A DNA stretch of 5,069 bases, from contig JABWBL010000299.1 in assembly GCA_013360535.1 (NCBI GenBank), positions 1 through 5,069 on the forward strand, read 5' to 3'. Positions within the stretch are counted from its first letter, which is position 1. Each line of letters begins with the position of its first letter. The position numbers were made by a program, and so were the translations under genes. Shown piece after piece: positions 1-4,918 of this stretch. The notes beneath the pieces are model-generated. The model had not been told where the DNA came from, searched no databases, and was given only the letters and a program-made list of their open reading frames with translations. The stretch is from Planctomycetaceae bacterium. GTDB taxonomy: Bacteria > Planctomycetota > UBA1135 > GCA-002686595.

Positions 1-110
1 CGCGCCGCGAGCCCTGGTACCTCGAGGTCGCCGCGCAGCGCCTCGACACCTCGCGCGAACCGCCCGAAGCGCTCGCGCCCGTCCTCGCGGCCCTCCTGCG
101 CGCCCCGTGA
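1..110 (+). CDS. aroK: Shikimate kinase, C-terminal end only (5' truncated by window)
   Basis: The window opens inside a plus-strand gene read from base 3, giving 35 residues before a TGA at 108-110. The visible tail begins R-R-E-P-W-Y-L-E-V-A, continues to L-D-T-S, then a Pro/Glu turn and a closing Ala/Leu helix. Shikimate kinases typically end in this way: an R-x-P-x-Y-x-E-x-A helix, a short strand ending in D-T, then a final helix. Shikimate kinase phosphorylates shikimate with ATP in the chorismate (aromatic amino acid) pathway in the cytoplasm. The P-loop, lid and substrate-binding residues lie outside the window, so the call rests on the tail alone; another small P-loop kinase is possible. 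The downstream tRNA appears to have its own promoter, so this gene probably ends its own transcript. Confidence 0.55.
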   Translation, partial: RREPWYLEVAAQRLDTSREPPEALAPVLAALLRAP

Positions 111-149
111 GGATCCCCGCGCTTTCCGGGCCTCTTCCCAAGCTGCCCC

Positions 150-178
150 TTGATCTCGCCCGCCCCCGGCCCTAACCT
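150..178 (+). promoter_or_regulatory. Sigma70-type promoter of the initiator tRNA
   Basis: TTGATC at 150-155 matches 4 of 6 bases of the -35 consensus. After a 17-base spacer, TAACCT at 173-178 serves as the -10 box. Seven bases past the -10 puts the start near 185, leaving a 7-base 5' leader for RNase P to remove before the tRNA at 192. Spacer and leader length are both ideal, which strengthens an otherwise moderate hexamer match. Confidence 0.6.
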
Positions 179-191
179 TCCGCCCTCGCGT

Positions 192-268
192 CGCGCGGTG
201 GAGCAGTCTGGCAGCTCGTCGGGCTCATAACCCGGAGGTCGCAGGTTCGAATCCTGCCCGCGCTACCA
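192..268 (+). tRNA. Initiator tRNA-fMet (anticodon CAT), CCA encoded
   Basis: All four arms fold: acceptor 192-198 with 258-264; D stem GAGC/GCTC at 201-204 and 214-217; anticodon stem 219-223 with 231-235; T stem GCAGG/CCTGC at 241-245 and 253-257 around TTCGAAT. The anticodon CAT is at 226-228, and the CCA tail at 266-268 follows discriminator A265. Initiator hallmarks are present: three stacked G:C pairs next to the anticodon loop (221-223 with 231-233), an A11:U24 pair (202 with 216), and an unpaired 1:72 position that blocks use in elongation. The mismatch is C192 opposite T264, a C.U instead of the C.A familiar from E. coli. It carries formyl-Met to the ribosomal P site. Confidence 0.97.
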
Positions 269-273
269 TCCAG

Positions 274-303
274 AGAAGGGTCGGCCCACAGGCCGGCCCT
301 TCT
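274..303 (+). terminator. Hairpin terminator after the tRNA
   Basis: A 13-bp stem pairs 274-286 with 291-303 around the loop CACA, with one T.G wobble (281/296). It lies 5 bases after the tRNA CCA. No T-run follows (next bases are GCATTGG), so it is not a textbook intrinsic terminator. It may act as a U-poor terminator or as a 3' boundary for tRNA processing. Confidence 0.7.
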
Positions 304-464
304 GCATTGGTGGCCCGCCGGTTCCGTCCTCCGGGCGGTCGAAGTGCTCGGGCTTGGCGCTCCTCAGAAAAAATCCCACTTTGTTGCAGCCCCGAAAACG
401 GGCGCGGGGATGGAGACGCCGGTCGTGGTCTCGCAGGCCGCGGCCAGTCTAGGAGAGTTTCGGG

Positions 465-506
465 CCGTCGTCGTTCGGGCTTCCCGCCCAGCGACGACGG
501 TCCTTT
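465..506 (+). terminator. Orphan strong hairpin with pyrimidine tail, terminator-like
   Basis: A perfect 9-bp inverted repeat, CCGTCGTCG at 465-473 with CGACGACGG at 492-500, continues inward. T475 pairs A490, T474 wobbles with G491, C476 bulges, and GGGC 477-480 pairs GCCC 486-489 around a TTCCC loop. The stem totals 15 pairs and is followed by TCCTTT at 501-506, which resembles a plus-strand intrinsic terminator with an imperfect T tract. No upstream gene needs it, since the tRNA already has a hairpin. It may end an unrecognised small transcript or be backup termination. Confidence 0.45.
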
Positions 507-628
507 CCCAAGCCGCTCTCCTCGGACCTCGCACCGGACCCGCGCAGGCGGGCGAAGGCGCCCTGCGGAGTCGACGTGACGCGCGTCGTGAGGCCCGAGG
601 GAGGGCGGAACGGGCGGGCGGCGAGGGG

Positions 629-634
629 TATGCT
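629..634 (+). promoter_or_regulatory. Putative -10 box of the repeat lipoprotein gene
   Basis: TATGCT lies with its first base 15 bases before the ATG at 644, predicting transcription from about 641 and a leader of only about 3 bases. No good -35 is seen at the expected distance. The call rests mainly on the same arrangement recurring before two other genes here. Confidence 0.4.
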
Positions 635-643
635 GGCGGTCGT

Positions 644-1762
644 ATGCGAGGTCTCAGGCTTGCTGCGGCCGTTTCGGCGTTGAGCGTGCTCACCGGCGTG
701 CTGCTGGTGGGTTGCGAGCCCCCTGCGCCGCCCGCTCCTTCCACTTTGGGCGCGGCCGGCAGCGGCGCGGGCCCGATGGCTTCCGGCGGCGCCTCCGACG
801 TGGGGGCTCCCAAGCCGATCGAGCTTCCAGCGGGGCTCGCCAAGCCGGACGACCGTGGGGCGCAGGCGGGCGGGCAGCCCGCGACGGAGCCGGAGGCGGC
901 GCCCGCAACGGGATCAGGGGCCGAGGACTGGGCCGGGACGGAGCTGCGCGAGGAGTTCTTCCCCGACGGAAGTCCGAAGCTCTCGCGGCGCGTGCGCAAG
1001 ACCGAGGACGGCATCGAGAACCACGGGCCGTTCCGGCGCTGGGCGCCCAACGGCGTCGTGACCGAAGAGGGCACCTACCGCGGCGGCGAGAAGGACGGCC
1101 TCTACACGCTGCGGCACGAGAGCGGCATCCCCAGCGTCGAGGCGAACTACAAGCTGGGCGTGCTCGACGGCCTGCGCCGCGAGTGGAGCGACGTCGCGAC
1201 GCTCACCTACGAGGCGACCTTCGTCGCCGGCAAGGTCGAGGGCGAGGAGCGGACCTGGTGGCCGGACGGCACGAAGAAGTCGCTCGCCACGTTCCGCAAC
1301 GGCGTGCTGCAGGGTCCCAGCGGCGTCTGGCACGGCAACGGAGTGCAGGCGGAACAGGGCCAGTCGGTCGCGGGCCAGCGCGAGGGCGAGTGGATCTACC
1401 GGCTGCCCGACGAGACGGTGAAGCTGGTCGAGCAGTACCGCGCGGGCAAGCTGCACGGCGTCACGCGCGAGTACGACGACGCGGGCAAGCTCAGCGCCGA
1501 ACGCGAGTACGTCGACGGCAAGGCGAGCGGCATGCACCGCGAGTTCTGGCCGAACGGCAAGCCGCGCTCGGAGACGAGCTACGCCAACGGCAAGCCCGAG
1601 GGCCAAAGCTCACGCTGGTACGAGAACGGCCAGAAGGAGAGCGAGGGCGCGCACGTCGCCGGGCAGCGTGAGGGCCTGTGGACCTGCTGGCGCGAGGACG
1701 GCTCGCTCGACACGGCCGCGAGTGGCACGTACCACGCGGGCCAGCGCGTGAAGGACAAGTAG
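644..1762 (+). CDS. MORN_2/YwqK-type repeat lipoprotein (372 aa)
   Basis: A predicted membrane-anchored protein. I chose the ATG at 644 because it opens a signal peptide: basic R2/R5, a hydrophobic stretch, then lipobox L21-V-G-C24, so C24 should be lipidated. Residues 25-95 are a Pro/Ala/Gly-rich spacer that would hold the rest off the membrane. From G128 to the end run 24-residue repeats of the MORN_2/YwqK type, starting at G128, 152, 176, 200, 224, 248, 272, 296, 320 and 344 with no indels until the last unit. A degenerate unit lies at 101-127. Typical unit positions are G1, aromatic 6, N-G or D-G at 9-10, aromatic 18 and G21; units at 176 and 248 lack the N-G turn. The last unit is a cap shared with the next gene. 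The family is thought to form stacked beta-hairpins. 'YwqK antitoxin' is a common database name, but no toxin gene is nearby, so I do not transfer it. Ligand unknown. Confidence 0.85.
   Translation: MRGLRLAAAVSALSVLTGVLLVGCEPPAPPAPSTLGAAGSGAGPMASGGASDVGAPKPIELPAGLAKPDDRGAQAGGQPATEPEAAPATGSGAEDWAGTELREEFFPDGSPKLSRRVRKTEDGIENHGPFRRWAPNGVVTEEGTYRGGEKDGLYTLRHESGIPSVEANYKLGVLDGLRREWSDVATLTYEATFVAGKVEGEERTWWPDGTKKSLATFRNGVLQGPSGVWHGNGVQAEQGQSVAGQREGEWIYRLPDETVKLVEQYRAGKLHGVTREYDDAGKLSAEREYVDGKASGMHREFWPNGKPRSETSYANGKPEGQSSRWYENGQKESEGAHVAGQREGLWTCWREDGSLDTAASGTYHAGQRVKDK
1025..1759 (+). repeat. 72-bp-period coding repeats in the lipoprotein gene
   Basis: Nine successive units of exactly 72 bases start at 1025, 1097, 1169 and so on to 1601. 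A tenth, longer terminal unit starts at 1673. The units are diverged at DNA level but keep codon register perfectly, which indicates old internal duplication under structural constraint and not recent expansion. Confidence 0.85.
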
Positions 1763-1771
1763 CGCGGCGCC

Positions 1772-2575
1772 ATGCGCGAGACGCAGCGGCACGCGAATGG
1801 CGCGAAGGCGGCGGAGGGCCCGGTCGAGAACGGCCTGCGCCACGGTGCGTGGCGTTCGTGGAGCGCGAGCGGGCGCAAGCTCGCCGAGGAGGAGTACGAG
1901 CGCGGGGTGCTGCACGGCTGGCACACCAGCTGGCACGAGCGCACGCAGCTCAAGCGCGCGGAAGGCGCTCACGAGCGCGGGCAGCGCGTCGGTCACTGGC
2001 TAACGTGGCACGAGAACGGGCGGCCCGAGAGCGAGGGCGATTACGTCGCGGGCGAGCCGCACGGCGAGTGGCGGCTCTGGCACGACAACGGCGAGCTCGC
2101 GGCGACGGGAACCTTCGAGCGCGGCCAGCGCACGGCCGAGTGGATCTTCCACCACCGCAACGGGCGCGTCTCGGAGCGTGGCCTCTTCCGCGCCGGCCTG
2201 CGCGAAGGACCGTGGACGAGCTGGCACGCCAACGGCGCCGTCGCTGCCCACGGCGAGTACTCGAACGGCGCGCGCGAAGGCCCGTGGACCACCTGGCACA
2301 AGAACGGCCGCGTCGAGTCGAAGGGCCTGTACGTCTCCGGCCAGCGCACCGGCGTCTGGCGCGTGTGGTGGGACGCCGGCACGCCGCGCTGCGAGGGCTC
2401 CTTCGTCGAGGGCGAACCCTTCGGCTGGTGGGAGTTCTTCTACGAACACGGCCAGAAACGCGCCGTCGGCGAATACCGCGAAGGCCGCCAGGTCGGCCCC
2501 TGGCACTGCTGGCACATCGACGGCTCCCCCGACGAAGGCGCGACCGGCACTTATTGGGACGACGTGCTGCAGCGC
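1772..2575 (+). repeat. 72-bp-period coding repeats spanning the second repeat gene
   Basis: Units start at 1772, 1844 and 1916 (75 bases long), then at 1991 and every 72 bases to 2495. The array fills the gene from its first codon, with no non-repeat N-terminal domain. Confidence 0.85.
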
Positions 2576-2578
2576 TGA
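1772..2578 (+). CDS. MORN_2/YwqK-type repeat protein without signal peptide (268 aa)
   Basis: Paralog of the preceding gene, 9 bases after its stop and in the same frame, so probably co-transcribed and translationally coupled; no clear Shine-Dalgarno is visible. The whole protein is repeat. M1 occupies the position of the first Gly of a unit, and units follow at 25, 49, 74, 98, 122, 146, 170, 194, 218 and 242. All are 24 residues except the one at 49, which has 25, with R-T-Q in place of the N-G turn. At position 122 Ala replaces Gly. Units are more regular than in the lipoprotein: W at 3 and 6, often H at 7, N-G at 9-10, G16, Y/F18, G21. There are 21 Trp in 268 residues. No signal peptide, lipobox or membrane segment is seen, so a cytoplasmic location is inferred. 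The C-terminal cap matches that of the lipoprotein. Function unknown; binding to a partner or to the lipoprotein is speculative. Confidence 0.85.
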   Translation: MRETQRHANGAKAAEGPVENGLRHGAWRSWSASGRKLAEEEYERGVLHGWHTSWHERTQLKRAEGAHERGQRVGHWLTWHENGRPESEGDYVAGEPHGEWRLWHDNGELAATGTFERGQRTAEWIFHHRNGRVSERGLFRAGLREGPWTSWHANGAVAAHGEYSNGAREGPWTTWHKNGRVESKGLYVSGQRTGVWRVWWDAGTPRCEGSFVEGEPFGWWEFFYEHGQKRAVGEYREGRQVGPWHCWHIDGSPDEGATGTYWDDVLQR

Positions 2579-2588
2579 CTCAGGCGCT
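2571..2588. terminator. Possible bidirectional hairpin between convergent genes
   Basis: The 9-base gap between the convergent stops lies in a near-palindrome: AGCGCTGA at 2571-2578 against TCAG-G-CGCT at 2580-2588, with one bulged G (2584). About 7 bp could pair around a small loop. There is no T tract on either side, and similar short palindromes arise often at this GC content, so the call is weak. Confidence 0.25.
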
Positions 2589-4144
2589 CACGGACCGATG
2601 GAGAAGCGCAGGCCGGCGGTGAGGCTGGCGCCGAGGGGGTCGCCGGGGTCGCGGGACCAGACTTGCGCGTAGGCGATCGAGCCGAGGGCGAGGTTGGAGT
2701 CGAGGCCGGAGGTGATGCGCGCGCCCATGTCGTAGGAGAGCGAGCCGGTGCAGCTCGAGCCGCTCGTGTTGCCGCCGGTCGGTTGCACGGGAGTGCGGCG
2801 CAGCGGGAATTCGACGCAGCGGGTGCCTCCCATGAACGGCGCGGAGGCGGGCAGGTAGCCGTAGAAGAGCAGGCCGGTCTTCTGGTTGAGCAGGTTCGTC
2901 GCGGTGATGGTGAAGCTGCCGGCGCCGGCGGTGGCGCTCGCGGCGCCCGTCGACGAGATCGTCGGCGCGCAGCCGAGGCTGTTGAGCTTCGGCGTGCAGT
3001 AGGCCTGCGCGCTCGAGGCGGGCGCGCAGACGCCGAGGGGATTGGCGCGCGCAGCGGTCCAGTTGGCTTGGGTGCTCGCGGTGCCGGAATTCGAGCCGAT
3101 CGGAACGGTCGTGCTGCAGGCGCCGTGCGTGTGCATGCCGATGGCGGCGTCGGGAGCGGACGCGCTCCACACCACGGGCGAGCCCGAGTTGCCGCCGGTC
3201 GTGTCGGCGGTGTGGCGAATCGTCGTGCCGCTGAAGAGCACGTAATCGCCGGTGTGCGTCTGCTGCCAGAAGCTGTAGGTCGGGTCGTTGGTGTCGGAGC
3301 CGTAACCCGTGACCGCTAGTTGCACGCTCGGGCTCACCGGCGGCGGCGCGACGAGGCGGAAGAAGCCGCCACCTTGCGCCTGCGCGGGCGTGAGGCCCGT
3401 GTTGGAGTTGGGGAAGCAGCCGAAGACCGACCAGTCGTTGCCGACGCCGCCACTCTGGAACTGGCGCGAGGCCGGATCGACGGCGTACTGGTCCTGCGGC
3501 CCGGGATGGTTGACCGTGCCGAAGCTCGTCGAAGGCGGCACGTTGAACTCGACGACAGTGATCCACGCCGGGTCGGCGTAGCAGTGGCCGGCGCTCGTCA
3601 GGCAGTGCGTGCAGTCGTCGAACAGCCAGCTCGTGCAAGTCACCGGCAGCGTGCGCGCGAGCCGCGGGTCGCTCGAAGGCACGCGGTCGTCGGTCGCGCC
3701 GCACTGGCTGAGCTGCGACGAGAGGATCGGGCCGATCCACACGTTGCGCAGCACGAGGCGCGACGGACCGGCGCCGGCGGGCGCGACGAGGTCGACCTGC
3801 ACGGCGTCGCCGTTGAAGTACGCGCTCGTCAGGCCCCACTCGCGCACGTGGCGCGTGCGCAGCTCCTGAACGGAACCGTCGCGGTGCGACGTGATGCGCA
3901 AGTACGTGCCGAAATCCTCGTCGCCGCCATTCCACAGGAGCGCGGCCTGGAAGCGCAGGCGGATCCACGAGGCGTTGGCGATGCGGATCGTGTGCGAGGC
4001 GACGACGGTCTCGCTCGCGCCCGGGTTGGAGAGCCAGCCCGAGTCGTAGGTGAACGGGATGAGCTGCTCGGGGTTGTGGCCGGTCTGTGCGGGAGCGAGG
4101 GCCGCGAGGGTGAGCAGGCTGGCGAGCGTGAGGCGGAGGTGCAT
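2588..4144 (-). CDS. Secreted trypsin-like (S1/V8-type) serine protease with planctomycete-type C-terminal module (518 aa)
   Basis: An exported endopeptidase. The start at 4144 (M-H-L-R) gives a Sec signal peptide with likely cleavage after A17-P-A19; the open frame continues upstream but would bury this signal. Residues about 20-145 form a beta-rich domain (D-G-S-V-Q at 89-93, S-A-Y-F-N-G-D at 107-113), perhaps a propeptide or accessory domain. The catalytic domain spans about 148-373. The triad is visible: His187 in T-S-A-G-H-C, Asp237 in G-N-D-W-S-V-F, Ser320 in G-G-N-S-G-S-P. G-M-H-T-H-G at 336-341 follows the Ser by the distance expected for the S1 pocket; His in that strand occurs in Glu-specific relatives, so acidic P1 preference is possible. 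Residues about 382-518 begin Y-C-T and include a W-S-R-D-P motif. I recognise this as a module attached to many secreted planctomycete proteins; its role is unknown. Twelve Cys in the mature protein suggest disulfides. Substrate unknown. Confidence 0.88.
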   Translation of the reverse strand: MHLRLTLASLLTLAALAPAQTGHNPEQLIPFTYDSGWLSNPGASETVVASHTIRIANASWIRLRFQAALLWNGGDEDFGTYLRITSHRDGSVQELRTRHVREWGLTSAYFNGDAVQVDLVAPAGAGPSRLVLRNVWIGPILSSQLSQCGATDDRVPSSDPRLARTLPVTCTSWLFDDCTHCLTSAGHCYADPAWITVVEFNVPPSTSFGTVNHPGPQDQYAVDPASRQFQSGGVGNDWSVFGCFPNSNTGLTPAQAQGGGFFRLVAPPPVSPSVQLAVTGYGSDTNDPTYSFWQQTHTGDYVLFSGTTIRHTADTTGGNSGSPVVWSASAPDAAIGMHTHGACSTTVPIGSNSGTASTQANWTAARANPLGVCAPASSAQAYCTPKLNSLGCAPTISSTGAASATAGAGSFTITATNLLNQKTGLLFYGYLPASAPFMGGTRCVEFPLRRTPVQPTGGNTSGSSCTGSLSYDMGARITSGLDSNLALGSIAYAQVWSRDPGDPLGASLTAGLRFSIGP

Positions 4145-4247
4145 CGAGGGAGCGTGGCAGGGGCGGGACCCTGTGGGAGAGGCGAACCGCGCGGGAAGTT
4201 CCCCGCGCACGAGCCCCCCAAGCATCCCCCGACTCGCGCCGCGCGGC

Positions 4248-4266
4248 AAATCCGGCCGGAAATCCG
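4248..4266. promoter_or_regulatory. Palindrome within direct repeats in the divergent intergenic region
   Basis: TCCGGCCGGA at 4251-4260 is a perfect 10-bp palindrome. It is overlapped by two direct copies of AAATCCG (4248-4254 and 4260-4266), 12 bases apart. It lies between the divergent protease and acetyltransferase genes, about 50 bases before the predicted acetyltransferase transcript start, a plausible regulator-binding position. The A-rich triplets stand out in very GC-rich surroundings. Operator function is inferred only. Confidence 0.3.
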
Positions 4267-4293
4267 ATGGGGGAGCCCCGCGAGCGGAACGGC

Positions 4294-4299
4294 TAGACT
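4294..4299 (+). promoter_or_regulatory. Putative -10 box of the acetyltransferase gene
   Basis: TAGACT starts 14 bases before the ATG at 4308. It predicts a start near 4306 and an essentially leaderless mRNA. No convincing -35 hexamer is seen, nor a Shine-Dalgarno sequence. Confidence 0.45.
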
Positions 4300-4307
4300 C
4301 CTGCCCA

Positions 4308-4802
4308 ATGGACCCCTTCCTGCAGCGCGACGTGGTGCCCGGTGTGCGCGCGCGCCCGGCCGTCTCGGCCGACTTCCGCGTGCTCGTCGAGTTCAACCTG
4401 TCGATGGCGCGCGAGAGCGAGGGGCTCGAGCTCGACCGCGCGACCCTCGAACGGGGCGTCGAAGCGGCGCTCGCGGACCCCGGAAGGGGCTTTTACCTCG
4501 TCGCGGACGTCGATGGAGCGCCGTCGGGCTGCCTGCTCGTGACTGCCGAGTGGAGCGACTGGCGCAACGGCTGGGCGTGGTGGATCCAGAGCGTGTACGT
4601 GATGCCCGCGGCGCGCCGGCGCGGCGTGTACCGGGCGTTGCACGAGCGCGTGCTCGAGCTCGCGCGCCAGCGTGGCGACGTGGTCGCGTTGCGCCTGTAC
4701 GTCGACCGGAACAATCTTCCGGCCCAGTCCACGTACCAGAAGCTCGGCATGGCCGAGTCGCATTACCTGATGTTCGAGGCCGTCGAGGCCCCCCGTCGAT
4801 AA
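4308..4802 (+). CDS. GNAT family N-acetyltransferase (164 aa)
   Basis: Transfers an acetyl group from acetyl-CoA to an amine; substrate not identifiable. The length is normal for a single GNAT domain. Residues 14-30 (R-A-R-P-A-V-S-A-D-F) fit the first strand and helix, and 62-83 the central strands with G-C-L-L-V. Residues 94-120 form the acetyl-CoA site: Q-S-V-Y-V, then R103-R-R-G106-V-Y108. The usual third small residue of the R-x-x-G-x-G/A loop is Tyr here, a variant I recall from a subgroup with this Q-S-V-Y-V and G-V-Y/F-R-A-L pattern. The C-terminal N136-x-x-A139-x-x-x-Y143 and L-G-M at 146-148 complete the fold. The ATG at 4308 was chosen because the domain begins just after it and a -10-like box sits directly upstream; the longer open frame is unlikely. 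It is divergent from the protease, with 163 bases between the starts. Ends with TAA. Confidence 0.88.
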   Translation: MDPFLQRDVVPGVRARPAVSADFRVLVEFNLSMARESEGLELDRATLERGVEAALADPGRGFYLVADVDGAPSGCLLVTAEWSDWRNGWAWWIQSVYVMPAARRRGVYRALHERVLELARQRGDVVALRLYVDRNNLPAQSTYQKLGMAESHYLMFEAVEAPRR

Positions 4803-4904
4803 GTCCGCCCTGCCCGACGGAACCCGCGCAGCTCCCGCTCACTCTCACAGCTTCCGCGCGCCTGCGTAAGAACACCCCCGCTCGCCCCACCCCGGCTCCG
4901 CCGG

Positions 4905-4910
4905 TATCGT
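4905..4910 (+). promoter_or_regulatory. Putative -10 box of the last gene
   Basis: TATCGT starts 14 bases before the ATG at 4919, predicting a start near 4917. A short perfect inverted repeat, CCGGC-TCC-GCCGG at 4892-4904, abuts it and would overlap the promoter spacer. The rest of the 4803-4904 gap shows no recognisable gene or terminator. Confidence 0.4.
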
Positions 4911-4918
4911 TCGCCGCA

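Larger units (their letters stand above)
304..643. other. Gene-free stretch between tRNA and lipoprotein gene
   Basis: About 340 bases hold no convincing gene. Open frames here give only Arg/Gly/Ala/Pro-rich text, as expected by chance at high GC. Three things stand out: a small A-rich patch at 368-374, a short CCCG-AAAA-CGGG hairpin at 391-402, and a strong hairpin at 465-500 (listed separately). An open frame upstream of the lipoprotein start runs back to an ATG at 344, but it would bury the signal peptide and I treat it as noncoding. No promoter for a small RNA was recognised. Confidence 0.6.

Noticed and set aside
135..515. Near-identical 11-base words TTCCCAAGCTG (135-145) and TTCCCAAGCCG (505-515)
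   Set aside because: Only two copies with one mismatch and no shared position relative to a gene; likely chance.
344..643. N-terminal extension of the lipoprotein frame back to an ATG at 344
   Set aside because: The extra 100 residues are Arg/Ala-rich with no domain, include the orphan hairpin, and would place the signal peptide and lipobox internally.
1025..2575. CRISPR array or satellite DNA, given the regular 72-base period
   Set aside because: The period is coding, in perfect codon register, diverged at DNA level, and lacks identical repeats with unique spacers.
1772..2578. Calling the repeat proteins antitoxins of a YwqJ/YwqK-type system
   Set aside because: The name comes from one characterised Bacillus pair. 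No deaminase or other toxin gene lies in the window, and the proteins are longer all-repeat proteins.
712..2672. Long open frames overlapping the two repeat genes in other frames and on the minus strand (for example 712-1671, 914-1606, 1678-2622, 2000-2515)
   Set aside because: They are low-complexity Arg/Ala or Ala/Val/Leu shadows caused by high GC and the 72-base repeat period; the MORN_2 frames have clear conserved motifs.
2580..3968. Long minus-strand frame overlapping the protease in another phase
   Set aside because: Its translation is Arg/His/Pro-rich with no motif, while the overlapping frame has a signal peptide and a full catalytic triad.
4145..4396. Upstream extension of the protease frame on the minus strand
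   Set aside because: It would overlap the acetyltransferase start and hide the signal peptide; the extension has no recognisable content.
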